A stretch of DNA of 64,000 nt from Hymenobacter jeollabukensis. Its GTDB lineage: Bacteria > Bacteroidota > Bacteroidia > Cytophagales > Hymenobacteraceae. This document shows positions 36,065 through 45,811 of the stretch, in pieces. Both the position numbers and the translations under genes were made by a program. The DNA lies in the NCBI RefSeq assembly GCF_005771675.1, contig NZ_VAJM01000017.1:34310-98309 (forward strand), given 5' to 3'. Positions within the stretch are counted from its first letter, which is position 1, and each line of letters begins with the position of its first letter. The notes beneath the pieces are model-generated. The model ran no database searches. It worked only from the letters and a program-made list of their open reading frames with translations, and was not told where the DNA came from.

Positions 36065-36177
36065 AGAACGTCATGCTGAGCGCAGCCGAAGCATCTCTAC
36101 GGATAGTAATCCACTCGTTGAGATTAGTATCGGACGAAGCGGTAGAGATGCTTCGGCTGCGCTCAGCATGACGTTCT
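36065..36177. repeat. REPIN-like repeat, copy 4 (perfect arms)
   Basis: The 36-nt arms 36065-36100 and 36142-36177 are perfectly complementary. Each arm contains its own hairpin with stem ATGCT/AGCAT (36073-36077 with 36090-36094; 36148-36152 with 36165-36169). The centre is GGATAGTAATCC...GTATC. A degenerate extra right-hand unit follows at about 36189-36226. This is the cleanest gene-less member and is probably recent. Confidence 0.88.
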
Positions 36178-36246
36178 ATTACGCCACTGTCAGCACGCGG
36201 GATTCTTCGCTCTGCGCTGCGTGACGTAGGGAAGCTGGCTTCAGAC

Positions 36247-36717
36247 TTAAAACAGCCCCTTCTTTTTCTTGGTGCTTGACACCGGCGTCGACGGGTACTT
36301 GATGTTCACCTTCTTCCAGTACAGGTAGTTGTCGATTTTGGCTTCTACCAAGTAGGTGCCGGCCGGGATGTGGCCCAGGTCGACGGGGGCGCCGGTGTGG
36401 GTGGCCGGGTCGAGGGCCTGCTGGTACACCACGGCCTTCTTGTAGTTGGTCATGGTGAGCGTGCCAGGCTTGGTGAACTGCTGGGTGAAGCTCAGCAGCA
36501 CGGCGTTGGAGTTGGGCTTGGGAAACACGTCAATGCCCGACAGCGTTTCCACGCGCTTGATGCCGCCGTCGAGCACCAACGGCTCGGCCTCCGACTTGGA
36601 CTTGATCTGGGTGCCGGTCGTTTCCGACTTGGTTTTGGTCTTGACCTTGGTCTGGGCCTGCGCGGCCGAAACGGTGAGCAGGGCGGTGGCGGCGAGCAGG
36701 TAAGCGGAGCGTTTCAT
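36247..36717 (-). CDS. hypothetical secreted protein
   Basis: From the ATG at 36715-36717 the product is 156 residues with a clear signal peptide (MKRSAYLLAATALLTVSAAQAQ). A charged Lys/Thr/Ser/Glu segment (about 23-45) is followed by a compact domain (VFPKPNSNAVLLSFTQQFTKPGTLTMTNYKKAVVYQQ...GTYLVEAKIDNYLYWKKVNI) that looks like a T9SS-type or Ig-like beta sandwich. It ends in a basic tail SSTKKKKGLF. The frame remains open far upstream to 37872 only as the antisense shadow of aspS. Confidence 0.8.
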   Translation of the reverse strand: MKRSAYLLAATALLTVSAAQAQTKVKTKTKSETTGTQIKSKSEAEPLVLDGGIKRVETLSGIDVFPKPNSNAVLLSFTQQFTKPGTLTMTNYKKAVVYQQALDPATHTGAPVDLGHIPAGTYLVEAKIDNYLYWKKVNIKYPSTPVSSTKKKKGLF

Positions 36718-36863
36718 GGGGCGAAAGAGTTTCCGCAATGATGCGGACAAACGATGAAATGACAGGTTCTGGGGCCCGGATGGCCGGTTGGGCGGCCCTT
36801 TGCAGATTCCGGGCCAAATTGCACAACGCGCCTTGTACGTGCCAATCGGGCGCGCGGCTTGCC

Positions 36864-36871
36864 TATCTTTG
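36864..36871 (+). promoter_or_regulatory. -7-like promoter element of aspS
   Basis: TATCTTTG matches TAnnTTTG 92 bases before the aspS ATG. No TTG lies at the normal -33 distance. Confidence 0.45.
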
Positions 36872-36963
36872 CCGGCTCCGAAATTGATTGTACGGCCGCT
36901 TTCAAGTGGCCCTAACGACCCCGGCTGCCGCCTGCCCCGCGGCGCGGGCTTACCCTGCGAATT

Positions 36964-38724
36964 ATGCTCCGAACCCACACCTGCGGCGACTTGCGCCAGG
37001 AACATGTTGGTCAAACCGTTACGCTCAGCGGCTGGGTGCAGCGCACCCGCGACAAGGGCGCCCTGCTCTACCTCGACCTGCGCGACCGGTACGGCATCAC
37101 CCAGGTGGTGTTCGAGCAGGGCGTGGAAGCCGAGCAGCTGCGCGAGCAGGCCCGCGAGCTGGGCCGCGAATTCGTGGTCAGCGTGACGGGCCGCGTGGCC
37201 GAGCGCTACTCGAAAAACGCCAACCTGCCCACCGGCGACGTCGAAATCCGCCCCGAGACCCTGACGGTGCTCAACCCCGCCAAGCTGCCGCCCTTCCTGA
37301 TCGAAGACGAAACGGACGGCGGCGACGAGGCCCGCATGAAGTACCGCTACCTCGATTTGCGCCGCAATCCGGTGCGCCGTAACCTGGAGCTGCGCCACCG
37401 CCTCGCGCAGTCGGTGCGCCGCTACCTCGACGGGCAGGGCTTTCTGGAAGTGGAAACGCCGGTGCTCATCAAGAGCACCCCGGAAGGTGCCCGCGACTTC
37501 GTGGTGCCCTCGCGCATGAACCCCGGCCAGTTCTACGCCCTGCCCCAGTCGCCGCAGACGTTCAAGCAGCTGCTGATGGTGTCGGGCTTCGACCGCTACT
37601 TCCAGATCGTGAAATGCTTCCGCGACGAGGACCTGCGCGCCGACCGTCAGCCCGAATTCACCCAGATCGACTGCGAAATGGCCTTCGTAGAGCAGGAAGA
37701 CATCCTGCAGACCTTCGAGGGCCTCACGCGCCAGCTGTTCATCGAGGTGAAGGGCTTCGACCCGGGCGAATTCCCGCGCATGACCTACGCCGACGCCATG
37801 CGCCGCTACGGCTCCGACAAGCCCGACACGCGCTTCGCCATGGAGTTCGTGGAGCTGAACGAGGTGGCCCAAGGCCAGGGTTTCCCAGTGTTCGACAACG
37901 CCGAGCTGGTGGTGGGCATCAACGCCAACACCTGCGCCAGCTTCACTCGCAAGCAGCTCGACGAGCTGACCGACTTCGTGAAGCGGCCCCAGGTGGGCGC
38001 CACCGGCCTAGTATACGCCCGCGTGGAGCCCGACGGCACGGTGAAGTCGTCGGTAGATAAGTTCTACGCCCAGGAGGTGCTCCAGCAGTGGAAGGAAGCC
38101 TTCGGCGCCAACCCCGGCGACCTGCTGCTCATCCTGGCCGGCCCGGCCGACAAAACCCGCAAGGCCCTCAACGAGCTGCGCCTGGAAATGGGTCAGCGCC
38201 TCGGGCTGCGCAACAAGGAGGACTTCCGCCCGCTGTGGGTGCTCGATTTCCCGCTGCTGGAGTACAACGAGGAGGACGGCCGCCACTACGCCATGCACCA
38301 CCCCTTCACCTCGCCCAAGCCCGAGGATGTGCCCCTGCTCGACACCAAGCCCGGCGAGGTGCGCGCCAACGCCTACGACCTGGTCATCAACGGCACCGAA
38401 ATCGGCGGCGGCTCCATCCGTATTCATGACCGCGGCGTGCAGGCGCGCATGTTCGAGCTGCTGGGCTTCTCGCCCGAGGAGGCCGAGGCGCAGTTTGGCT
38501 TCCTGCTCAACGCCTTTGAGTACGGCGCCCCGCCCCACGGCGGTATTGCCTTCGGCTTCGACCGCCTCTGCTCCATGTTCGGCGGCGCCGATAGCATCCG
38601 CGACTTCATTGCCTTCCCCAAAAACAACTCCGGCCGCGACGTGATGATTGACTCGCCCTCGGAAATTTCGGCCGCCCAGCTCAAGGAGCTGAGCATCGAT
38701 ACCAAGGTGGAAGCGGGGAAGTAG
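36964..38724 (+). CDS. aspS: aspartyl-tRNA synthetase
   Basis: The 586 residues match bacterial-type AspRS: the N-terminal OB-fold anticodon domain ([28 protein letters not shown]), class II motif 2 [24 protein letters not shown] block ([16 protein letters not shown]), a bacterial insertion domain in the middle, and motif 3 [26 protein letters not shown]. It charges tRNA-Asp. A terminator follows directly. Confidence 0.98.
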   Translation: MLRTHTCGDLRQEHVGQTVTLSGWVQRTRDKGALLYLDLRDRYGITQVVFEQGVEAEQLREQARELGREFVVSVTGRVAERYSKNANLPTGDVEIRPETLTVLNPAKLPPFLIEDETDGGDEARMKYRYLDLRRNPVRRNLELRHRLAQSVRRYLDGQGFLEVETPVLIKSTPEGARDFVVPSRMNPGQFYALPQSPQTFKQLLMVSGFDRYFQIVKCFRDEDLRADRQPEFTQIDCEMAFVEQEDILQTFEGLTRQLFIEVKGFDPGEFPRMTYADAMRRYGSDKPDTRFAMEFVELNEVAQGQGFPVFDNAELVVGINANTCASFTRKQLDELTDFVKRPQVGATGLVYARVEPDGTVKSSVDKFYAQEVLQQWKEAFGANPGDLLLILAGPADKTRKALNELRLEMGQRLGLRNKEDFRPLWVLDFPLLEYNEEDGRHYAMHHPFTSPKPEDVPLLDTKPGEVRANAYDLVINGTEIGGGSIRIHDRGVQARMFELLGFSPEEAEAQFGFLLNAFEYGAPPHGGIAFGFDRLCSMFGGADSIRDFIAFPKNNSGRDVMIDSPSEISAAQLKELSIDTKVEAGK

Positions 38725-38745
38725 TACTTGCGAATTAGCCTATAC

Positions 38746-38779
38746 GAAAGCGGCGCCTGAGGAATCAGGCGCCGCTTTC
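38746..38779 (+). terminator. intrinsic terminator of aspS
   Basis: A perfect 15-bp stem (38746-38760 with 38765-38779, GAAAGCGGCGCCTGA) with a GGAA tetraloop is followed by TTTATTTTC, 22 bases after the aspS stop. Confidence 0.93.
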
Positions 38780-38793
38780 TTTATTTTCACGCT

Positions 38794-39183
38794 ATGCGGC
38801 CAGATTTAGAAGAAGCATTTATTCGGAAGTTTATAGCCAAAATCAAGCGGCCGAATTACCTATACTTTTTAGAAAAAGGAAGGAGTAACGGATATATTGC
38901 TTCCATGCTTCAGCACGGCCAAGACATTAATTACAGCTTGTTTCAAGAGTTGCAAGGCCATCCGGGCGAGAAAAGAACGGCCTTGTTTCAGAAAGCGACT
39001 GAGCTGAAGTTGAAGTCTGGTTATATCGTTTCGTATGATGACCGAATCAATGAGTTGGAGCTTGATACCAAGGATGCAGTAGCTACTGCGTTTGGGCAGG
39101 AAGCAACCTTGCTGATTCTGGGCAACAATCAGCTTGTATACTTTGAAACAGAGCATCCAAGCCCTGGGTATCTGAGCTTGTAA
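38794..39183 (+). CDS. AT-rich hypothetical protein
   Basis: The product is 129 residues with no signal peptide or membrane helix. Base composition and codon use are clearly more AT-rich than both neighbours (TTA, AAA, AGA and ATA codons are common), which points to transfer or to a fast-evolving lineage gene. I see a basic N-terminal half (KFIAKIKRPNYLYFLEKGRSNGYIAS) and a beta-rich C-terminal half (DRINELELDTKDAVATAFGQEATLLIL). The start is 15 bases after the aspS terminator. No family recognised. Confidence 0.7.
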   Translation: MRPDLEEAFIRKFIAKIKRPNYLYFLEKGRSNGYIASMLQHGQDINYSLFQELQGHPGEKRTALFQKATELKLKSGYIVSYDDRINELELDTKDAVATAFGQEATLLILGNNQLVYFETEHPSPGYLSL

Positions 39184-39271
39184 CCCTTATAATCACTGAC
39201 ACGAGCAACATTAGTCGCATTTGAGGACGTAGCTGCCCGTATTTTTCGAAATGAGCTGTTTGGTTTGCTCG

Positions 39272-39946
39272 TTAATTCAGCCGGAAGTTCTTTAGATTTT
39301 TAGGCACCAGCGGGTGCCGGTCGAGCAGCAGGGCCTGCAGAATGGCCAGCGTGAATACCACCAGCACTACGATTTTCAGGTTGCTGAGCAGACCCGCGTC
39401 CACTTCCATGTCCTGGGAGCTTTTGGATAGCTCCTGGCCTACTCGCTGCTGAATCTGGTTGAGGCGGGTCAGGTCGTTGTGGATGCGGGTGAACTGCCGT
39501 GCCAACCGGCGAGCCTGCGCCGGATCGGTCGGTCCGGCGGCGGTCAGCAGTTCCCGTTCGAGGGCGTTGTACTGGTGCAGCCGCGCCTTGAGGGCCCCGA
39601 ATACTCGCGTTTCCTCGGCCACGAGGTAGGTCGCCTCGTAGCGGCTGAGAATGGAGTCGACCTCCACGTTGCGGCCGCCGAGCTGCACCTGCACGTAGTG
39701 CTGCCGGGTGGCCGAAGGGCGCAACAGGTAGCTGTCCAGCAGCTGCTGTTTGGTGTACATCAGGTCGTTGAGCTGAAACAGGCCGGTGGCCGGCAGCAGC
39801 CGGTCCTGGTACAGCGACGCGGCGGACGTATGCATCGCGTGCATCATGCGCTTCTCCCAGACGCTACTGCCTAGCACGACAAGCAACACAACCAGAAACA
39901 GAGCCGCGGACTTGGCTTTATGGTGGATTCGCCGAAGAGAAGTCAT
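39272..39946 (-). CDS. membrane protein with four-helix-bundle sensor-like domain
   Basis: The 224-residue product has one N-terminal membrane helix (about 14-28, ALFLVVLLVVLGSSVW), a helical periplasmic region (about 35-190) of the 4HB_MCP type (LYQDRLLPATGLFQLNDLMYTKQQLLDSYLL), a second helix (LKIVVLVVFTLAILQALLL) and a short tail. There is no HAMP, methyl-accepting or kinase domain. It looks like a sensor input module without output, found in several Bacteroidota. Function unknown. Confidence 0.75.
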   Translation of the reverse strand: MTSLRRIHHKAKSAALFLVVLLVVLGSSVWEKRMMHAMHTSAASLYQDRLLPATGLFQLNDLMYTKQQLLDSYLLRPSATRQHYVQVQLGGRNVEVDSILSRYEATYLVAEETRVFGALKARLHQYNALERELLTAAGPTDPAQARRLARQFTRIHNDLTRLNQIQQRVGQELSKSSQDMEVDAGLLSNLKIVVLVVFTLAILQALLLDRHPLVPKNLKNFRLN

Positions 39947-40019
39947 AGCCGATGGGTGGGTGGGAAGCCATAAACTACAAAGAAGCGGGCAAAGCTGTCG
40001 GGCCCGACTCCAGGCCCGC

Positions 40020-41054
40020 TCACAGCCACGCCAGATTCTCCTTGAACTCCACCGGGTACATGTTCAGGTACTGCACGATGCGCGGGTAATGGCCGCGGTT
40101 GGGGCTGCTGCCGTGGGGCAGGGCGTGGTGCCAGATGACCAAGTCGCCGGCTTCGGCGGCAATGGGCACGGCCTGCGCGTCCAGGTTCACCTGGCGCGGG
40201 TCGGTGCCGGGCGGCAGGCTGGCCAGCCACGCGGGCAGGGTGCGGTGGAAGCCGGGCACGCAGCAAAAGGCGCCCTGTTCGGCCGGGGTGTCGCAGAGGT
40301 AGAGCAGGCCCTGGGTGCCGAAGCGCAGGGGCGGCTCCAGGCTCATGTCCCAATGCAGGCGCGGGCCCTGAAAAGGAAGCTTGGGCGTTTCGGGTGGGTT
40401 GAAGCTGGTGCGGTCGGTGGTCATCCAGAGGTCGGCCGTTTGCCAGAGCTGGGCAAAGGCTTTGTGAATGCGCGCCGACTGCCGGTTGGCCCGCAGCGTG
40501 GGGTGATGGTAAAAATCCATCATGATGCCCTTGCCGATGGGCTTCTCATACCAGGTAGCCGGGTCCCGTGGGTTCATCCCCAAGGCTTCCCACACGGCCG
40601 TTTCCGTGGCCCGGGCCTGCTCTTTCGAAATGGCTCCGCGCAGAATCACGTAGCCGTGCTCGTCCCAGAACGCCAGGTCTTCCGCGCTGAGCACGTCGTC
40701 GGCCTGCTCCAGCGCCTGCAGGCGTTGCAGCAGGGCGGCGGAGTACGGCTGGCCGGAAAACAGGCTGTTGAGGCGCTCGATCTGTAGCGGGTCGAGCTGC
40801 CCGTCGTGCTTGCTCAGCACCCAGTGCTCAAACTCCGCAAAGCTCGGGGCGTGGCTTAGCAGGTACTGCGTGGTTTCTTCGAGCGGTAGGCTCAGCCCGT
40901 TGAGCAGCAGGTTATCGAAGCGCCAGCTTTTTTCGTTCGGCTCCAGGAACACGCCGTTGCGCTTGGCCAGAGCTTGCGACCAGAAACGCTTCAGGTATTG
41001 AACTCCCAGCTCCCCGGTTTCCTCCGTGCTGGCCAGTTGATGCGGCATAATCAT
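40020..41054 (-). CDS. phytanoyl-CoA dioxygenase family protein (Fe(II)/2-oxoglutarate)
   Basis: The 344 residues fit the PhyH family: a non-conserved helical N-terminus (about 1-130), then the double-stranded beta-helix core with FWDEHGYVILRGAI, the HxD iron ligands in PRLHWDMSLEPP, and the distal His and Arg in IWHHALPHGSSPNRGHYPRIVQYLNMY. It likely hydroxylates a small molecule or peptide. It diverges from ureD across 204 bp that show no other structure. Confidence 0.85.
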   Translation of the reverse strand: MIMPHQLASTEETGELGVQYLKRFWSQALAKRNGVFLEPNEKSWRFDNLLLNGLSLPLEETTQYLLSHAPSFAEFEHWVLSKHDGQLDPLQIERLNSLFSGQPYSAALLQRLQALEQADDVLSAEDLAFWDEHGYVILRGAISKEQARATETAVWEALGMNPRDPATWYEKPIGKGIMMDFYHHPTLRANRQSARIHKAFAQLWQTADLWMTTDRTSFNPPETPKLPFQGPRLHWDMSLEPPLRFGTQGLLYLCDTPAEQGAFCCVPGFHRTLPAWLASLPPGTDPRQVNLDAQAVPIAAEAGDLVIWHHALPHGSSPNRGHYPRIVQYLNMYPVEFKENLAWL

Positions 41055-41258
41055 TCGAATTTAAAGACCCTGATAACCACCCGCGCCCAATGCGCCGGAA
41101 TGGTAGCAGCAAGGTAAACGGAGCTATCCACTGCGCCAACTGAAACCGAAGCTGCCGACCGGGAGCCGCGGCGGAATCCGGCTCGTCCTGTCGGCTACTG
41201 CCGGGGGCACGGGCCCCACGGCGCGAAACTGCCCCGGAAAGCCGCATATTAGCGCCGA

Positions 41259-42155
41259 ATGACCACATCGTTACCCGACCATCTGGCCGCGCTTCCGGTG
41301 GCTCCCGCGCGCGAAACCTGGAGCGAAATCGACGTGGCGCTGGTGCGCGGCCACTCGCGCCTCATCAGCAGCCGCAGCGTGCAGCCGCTGAAGCTGCTGA
41401 ACCCGCGCGCCCCCGCCGGCTGCCACGTGGTGCTGTCCAGCTACGGCGGCGGCATGCTGGCCGGCGACGTGATTCGGCTGCGGGTGCGGGCCCAGGCCGC
41501 AACGCGGCTGTTTCTGGGCACCCAGGCCAGCACCAAGGTCTACAAGTCGCCCGCCGGAGCCGTGGCCGAGCAGCGCCTCGAGGGCGAAGTGGGCGAAGAT
41601 GCCGTGGCCGTGGTGTTTCCCGACCCCGTGGTGCCGCAGGCGGGCAGCCGCTACCGGCAGGTGCAGCACTGGCAGCTGCAACCCGGCGCCCTGCTGCTGC
41701 TGGCCGATTGGTTCAGCGCCGGCCGCACCGATGCCGGCGAGCGATTCGCCTTCGACGCCTACCACGCCGAGCTGCGCATCCGGCGCGCCGGCCGCTTGAG
41801 CGTGCTCGACCGGTTTAGCTTCGAGCCCGCCGCGCACATTGCCACCTCGCCGGCCAACTTTCAGCAGTACCAGACCACGCTGTCGGTGTACCTGGTGGGC
41901 ACGCCCGGCGAAGCGCGGTTTGAGCGCCTGGGGGCCGCATTGCTGGCGCTGCAGATGCCCGGTCGCCGCGAGCTGAACTTTCGCCTGACCGACCACGCCT
42001 GCGCCCTCACGGTGGCCCGCGCCAAGGACGACGCCTTCGTACTGCGCGCCGCCGCCCGCTCCCGCCTCGATCTGCAGCCGCTCTGCGAGGCCCTGATGCA
42101 GCTCGTTGCCGCCGCCGACGTGCTGGGCTACAATCCGTGGGCACGCAAGTACTAA
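41259..42155 (+). CDS. ureD: urease accessory protein UreD
   Basis: UreD (UreH in some genera) scaffolds nickel delivery onto apo-urease with UreF and UreG. The 298 residues show VVLSSYGGGMLAGDVIRLRVRAQ, GTQASTKVYKSP and PDPVVPQAGSRYRQ, all characteristic of UreD. It is on the plus strand, convergent with ureG, ending before a REPIN-like repeat with a strong terminator. Confidence 0.93.
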   Translation: MTTSLPDHLAALPVAPARETWSEIDVALVRGHSRLISSRSVQPLKLLNPRAPAGCHVVLSSYGGGMLAGDVIRLRVRAQAATRLFLGTQASTKVYKSPAGAVAEQRLEGEVGEDAVAVVFPDPVVPQAGSRYRQVQHWQLQPGALLLLADWFSAGRTDAGERFAFDAYHAELRIRRAGRLSVLDRFSFEPAAHIATSPANFQQYQTTLSVYLVGTPGEARFERLGAALLALQMPGRRELNFRLTDHACALTVARAKDDAFVLRAAARSRLDLQPLCEALMQLVAAADVLGYNPWARKY

Positions 42156-42173
42156 GCGGCGGCGACACCGGCC

Positions 42174-42361
42174 GTCATTGCGAGGAGGCACGACGAAGCA
42201 ATCCTTCCTCCAGTAGCACCGCCGCTACAATAGCCGCCAACCGAAACCAGCCCCACCCGAAACCTCGCGTCTGCAAGTTCGGGTGGGGCTGGTTTCTGGT
42301 TTCTGCCGGTTGAGCCGTCGTGCCGCGAGAGGAAAGATTGCTTCGCTTCGCTCGCAATGAC
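42174..42361. repeat. REPIN-like repeat of the ATTGC type, copy B2
   Basis: The left unit is ATTGC (42177-42181) / GCAAT (42198-42202); the right unit is ATTGC (42337-42341) / GCAAT (42354-42358). Outer GTCATTGCGAG sequences are shared with copies at 13549 and 62201. The loop contains the ureD terminator and a second inverted pair (CCGTCGTGCC with GGCACGACG). Confidence 0.8.
42244..42295. terminator. terminator between ureD and ureG
   Basis: A perfect 18-bp stem (42244-42261 with 42278-42295) starting AAACCAGCCCC lies in the loop of repeat B2. The convergent arrangement suggests it serves both genes. Confidence 0.8.
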
Positions 42362-42381
42362 AGCCGGTGCTGCGCATGAGG

Positions 42382-43134
42382 TTACCGCCTATCCTCGCGC
42401 ACCGAGGCCAGGGCGCGGGCTTTGGCCTGGTGGATGTGCTCGATGATAACGTCGAGGTTGTGGCCGTCGAGGGCGCGGGCGAAGACGAAAGGGCCCTCCC
42501 CGCGCATCTTGCGGGCGTCGCGGTCCATCACGCCCAGGTCGGCGCGCACCAGCTCGGCCAGGTCGATTTTGTTGATAACCAGCAAATCTGACTGCGTGAT
42601 GCCGGGGCCACCCTTGCGCGGCACCTTGTCGCCGCCCGACACGTCGATGACGTAGATGGAGTAGTCGACCAGCTCGCGGCTGAAGTGGGCGGCCAGGTTG
42701 TCGCCGCCGCTTTCCACGAACAGGTAGTCGAGGCGGCCGAAGCGCGTCATTAGTCCCTCCAACGCGTCCATGTTCAGCGAAATGTCCTCCCGGATGGCCG
42801 CGTGGGGACAGCCGCCGGTTTCCACCCCCACGATGCGCTCGGGGGGCAGGGCGTTGTTGCGGGTCAGGAACTGGGCGTCTTCGCGGGTAAAGATGTCGTT
42901 GGTGACCACGCCCAGCTCGAACCCGTCGCGCAGCCGCTCGCACAGGGCCTTGAGCAGGGCCGTTTTGCCCGTGCCCACCGGTCCGCCGATGCCCACCGTG
43001 AAGGCACGCTGGCGGAAGTTGCGGTAGGAGGGAAGCTGGCGGGTTTCGCGGGCGTTGAAGTCACCCGGCGACTCGTAGTACTCGTGCGGATTGTGGCCGT
43101 GGAGCAGGATGGCAAGCTTGTCGACGAAGGCCAT
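42382..43134 (-). CDS. ureG: urease accessory GTPase UreG
   Basis: UreG is the GTPase that powers nickel insertion. The 250 residues show the P-loop [29 protein letters not shown], the nickel-binding CPH motif in [15 protein letters not shown], and [12 protein letters not shown]. The N-terminal extension [16 protein letters not shown] is His-rich and could bind nickel; this matters because no ureE is present. Confidence 0.96.
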   Translation of the reverse strand: MAFVDKLAILLHGHNPHEYYESPGDFNARETRQLPSYRNFRQRAFTVGIGGPVGTGKTALLKALCERLRDGFELGVVTNDIFTREDAQFLTRNNALPPERIVGVETGGCPHAAIREDISLNMDALEGLMTRFGRLDYLFVESGGDNLAAHFSRELVDYSIYVIDVSGGDKVPRKGGPGITQSDLLVINKIDLAELVRADLGVMDRDARKMRGEGPFVFARALDGHNLDVIIEHIHQAKARALASVREDRR

Positions 43135-43153
43135 TTTTTGAGGAGATTAAAAA

Positions 43154-43265
43154 GAACGTCATGTCGAGCTGGTCGAGACATCTCGCTGGATAGTAATTCC
43201 CTCGTTGAGTTTACTATCGGCCATCAGCACGCGAGATTCCTCGGCTTCGCTCGGAATGACGTTCA
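43154..43265. repeat. REPIN-like repeat, copy 5
   Basis: The left unit stem is ATGTC (43161-43165) / GACAT (43177-43181); the right unit stem is ATTCC (43236-43240) / GGAAT (43253-43257). The centre is GGATAGTAATTCC...TTTACTATC. It lies between ureG and ureF and breaks the urease accessory run. Confidence 0.83.
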
Positions 43266-43269
43266 ACGA

Positions 43270-43941
43270 TTAGTTTTGGAAAAGCTTGGAGTAAATGTCG
43301 TCGTGGAAGGTCTGGGCGGTGTCGAGCAGGAAGGCAGAGCGTGTGGCCTGCTGGTAGCCACGGCCGGCGTGGCGGCTCAGTAGCTCCTCGAACACGGCGT
43401 AGAAGTCGTGCTGCAGGCGGTGGCCTTCCATCGGCCCGATGAGGCCCAGGCGGATGGCCGCGCTGATTTGGTCGCGCAGGGCCATGTGCAGGTACATGGC
43501 CTGGATATCGATGGCTGGGTAGCCGAGGCGCGTGAGGGCCAGCGCGAAGGCCGGGACGAAGTGCAGCGGCAGCCCGGCGTCCTCGTGCCAGCGGCTGATG
43601 TCGGCCAGCGCGGCGTCGGGGTAGAAGGATTCGAGCAGGCGCAGCCAGTTTTTGGCCTGGGTGATGCTGGCGCGGTGCAGCACGGGCACCAGCAGCAGCG
43701 CGTCGTATTCCTCCGCAATCGGGAGCAAACCGGCATCGAGGCCGGCGTGGTGGCTGCAGCTGAGCAGAAACGGCAGCTCCAGACTGGCCACCTGCTGCAG
43801 AAACGAGTACAGGTAGTTGCGCAGCTCGAAGCCCGAGCGGATGAGCCCAAACGTAACGCTGCTTTCCAGCCCGTACGAGTACGCGAAGGCGCCCGTCGGA
43901 ATAGCCGAATCCACGAGGTGCAGCAGGCGGGCGAAATGCAT
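43270..43941 (-). CDS. ureF: urease accessory protein UreF
   Basis: UreF is the helical activator that bridges UreD and UreG. The 223 residues begin LLHLVDSAIPTGAFAYSYGLESSV, the canonical UreF N-terminal motif, and end in a helical tail rich in Ser/Gln/Phe. It sits downstream of ureC and upstream of ureG on the minus strand. Confidence 0.93.
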   Translation of the reverse strand: MHFARLLHLVDSAIPTGAFAYSYGLESSVTFGLIRSGFELRNYLYSFLQQVASLELPFLLSCSHHAGLDAGLLPIAEEYDALLLVPVLHRASITQAKNWLRLLESFYPDAALADISRWHEDAGLPLHFVPAFALALTRLGYPAIDIQAMYLHMALRDQISAAIRLGLIGPMEGHRLQHDFYAVFEELLSRHAGRGYQQATRSAFLLDTAQTFHDDIYSKLFQN

Positions 43942-43945
43942 GTTT

Positions 43946-44051
43946 AGTGCGTGGTTGTTGGTGCTTGGTGCTTAGGCGCAGCCGGCAATTGGTGAATCAG
44001 GGCCTGAACTGCGGTTGAAAACCAAGCACCAGGCACTACGCACCAAGCACT
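43946..44051. repeat. imperfect long inverted repeat between ureC and ureF
   Basis: The arms 43946-43974 and 44021-44051 are about 70-75% complementary and are built of the word GTGCTTGGTGC / GCACCAAGCAC. It is the most diverged member of the gap-specific inverted-repeat class. Confidence 0.65.
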
Positions 44052-45765
44052 AAAACAAATTGTACAGCTGCGCCAGCGGCAGCTTGGTGGCCGGCTCGCA
44101 GGTCAGGTGCTGGCCGTCGACGGTGACGCGGTAGGTTTCCGGGTCGACGGCAATGTTGGGCAGGTAGTCGTTCAGGGCCATGTCCTTTTTCTGCACCGTG
44201 CGGCAGCCCCGCACTGCCACCACTTGCTTGGTCAGCCCGTAGTGCTGCCGCACGTGCGCCACCGACGCCTGCGACACGAACACCATCGAGGTCTGGCCAA
44301 CGGCCTGGCCGAAGGAGCCGAACATCGGCCGCGAAAACGAGGGCTGGGGCGTGGGAATGGAGGCGTTGGCGTCGCCCATCTGGCTTTGCACGATGATGCC
44401 GCCTTTGATAATCATTTCGGGCCGGGCGCCGAAGAAAGCGGGTTTCCACAAGACCAGGTCGGCCAGCTTGCCCACTTCCACCGAGCCGATTTCCTGGCTG
44501 AAGCCGTGGGCGCGGGCCGGGTTGATGGTGTACTTGGCCACGTAGCGCCGGGCGCGGAAGTTGTCGTGCGTGGTACCAGCGTCTTCGGACAGTTGCCCGC
44601 GCTGCTGGCGCATCTTGTGGGCCGTCTGCCAGGTGCGCGTAATGACCTCGCCCACCCGGCCCATGGCCTGGGAGTCGGAGGAAATGATGCTCAGCGCGCC
44701 CATATCGTGCAGAATGTCCTCGGCGGCAATGGTTTCCCCGCGGATGCGGCTTTCGGCAAAGGCCACGTCCTCGGGAATGTTGCGGTCGAGGTGGTGGCAC
44801 ACCATGAGCATGTCCAGGTGCTCGTCGATGGTATTGGCCGTGAAGGGCCGCGTGGGGTTGGTGCTCGACGGAATGACGTTCGGCTCGCCGCAGATTTTGA
44901 TGATGTCCGGGGCGTGCCCGCCGCCCGCGCCCTCGGTGTGGTAGGAGTGGATGGTGCGGCCTTTGAACGCGCCCGTGCTGGTTTCCACGAAGCCGCTTTC
45001 GTTGAGCGTATCGGTGTGAATGCACACCTGCACGTCGTACTCCTCGGCAATGCTCAGGCACTGGTCGATGGCGGCCGGGGTGGTGCCCCAGTCCTCGTGC
45101 AGCTTGAAGCCCAGCGCGCCGGCTTCCACCTGCTCGCGCAGGCCCTCGGGCCGGGACGAGTTGCCCTTGCCCAGGAAGCCGAAGTTGAGCGGCCAGCCTT
45201 CGGTAGCCTTGAGCATCATCTCGATGTAAAACGCGCCCGGCGTGCAGGTGGTGGCCGTGGTGCCAGCCGCGGGCCCCGTGCCGCCGCCCACCATCGTCGT
45301 CACGCCCGAGGCCAGGGCTTCGGGTATCTGCTGGGGGCTGATGAAGTGGATGTGGCAGTCGATGCCGCCGGCGGTGAGGATGAGCCCCTCGCCGGCCACT
45401 ACTTCCGTCGTCACGCCCACCGTCATGCCCGCACTCACGCCCGGCATGATGTGCGGGTTGCCGGCCTTGCCGATGCCCGAAATCCGCCCGTTTTTCACCC
45501 CGATATCGGCCTTGTAGATGCCGGTGTAGTCGAGCACCAGGGCGTTGGTGATGACCAGGTCCAGCGCCTCGGCCTGGCTGATGCCGGCGGCCTGGCCCAT
45601 GCCGTCGCGCAGCACCTTGCCGCCGCCGAACTTGCATTCCTCGCCGTACACGCAGTAGTCCTGCTCGACTTCAATCACGAGGTCGGTGTCGCCGAGGCGC
45701 ACCCGGTCGCCCACCGTGGGGCCGTACATATCGGCGTAAGCGCGCCGGTCGAGGGGGAGGGACAT
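44050..45765 (-). CDS. ureC: urease alpha subunit (catalytic)
   Basis: UreC carries the di-nickel site hydrolysing urea to ammonia and carbamate. The 571 residues show the nickel His pair in [12 protein letters not shown], the carbamylated Lys in [12 protein letters not shown], further ligand His in [12 protein letters not shown] and GGGHAPDI, the flap catalytic His in MVCHHLD, and the Asp ligand in [12 protein letters not shown]. All key residues are present, so it is probably active. It pairs with the fused ureAB gene upstream. Confidence 0.98.
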   Translation of the reverse strand: MSLPLDRRAYADMYGPTVGDRVRLGDTDLVIEVEQDYCVYGEECKFGGGKVLRDGMGQAAGISQAEALDLVITNALVLDYTGIYKADIGVKNGRISGIGKAGNPHIMPGVSAGMTVGVTTEVVAGEGLILTAGGIDCHIHFISPQQIPEALASGVTTMVGGGTGPAAGTTATTCTPGAFYIEMMLKATEGWPLNFGFLGKGNSSRPEGLREQVEAGALGFKLHEDWGTTPAAIDQCLSIAEEYDVQVCIHTDTLNESGFVETSTGAFKGRTIHSYHTEGAGGGHAPDIIKICGEPNVIPSSTNPTRPFTANTIDEHLDMLMVCHHLDRNIPEDVAFAESRIRGETIAAEDILHDMGALSIISSDSQAMGRVGEVITRTWQTAHKMRQQRGQLSEDAGTTHDNFRARRYVAKYTINPARAHGFSQEIGSVEVGKLADLVLWKPAFFGARPEMIIKGGIIVQSQMGDANASIPTPQPSFSRPMFGSFGQAVGQTSMVFVSQASVAHVRQHYGLTKQVVAVRGCRTVQKKDMALNDYLPNIAVDPETYRVTVDGQHLTCEPATKLPLAQLYNLF

Positions 45766-45811
45766 AGCGGAAGTGTAGCGGAATTTAGAATTGGGTTGGT
45801 GCGTGCTGTAA

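Noticed and set aside
36718..37872. N-terminal extension of the secreted protein at 36247
   Set aside because: The frame continues far upstream only as the antisense shadow of aspS; the signal peptide begins at 36717.
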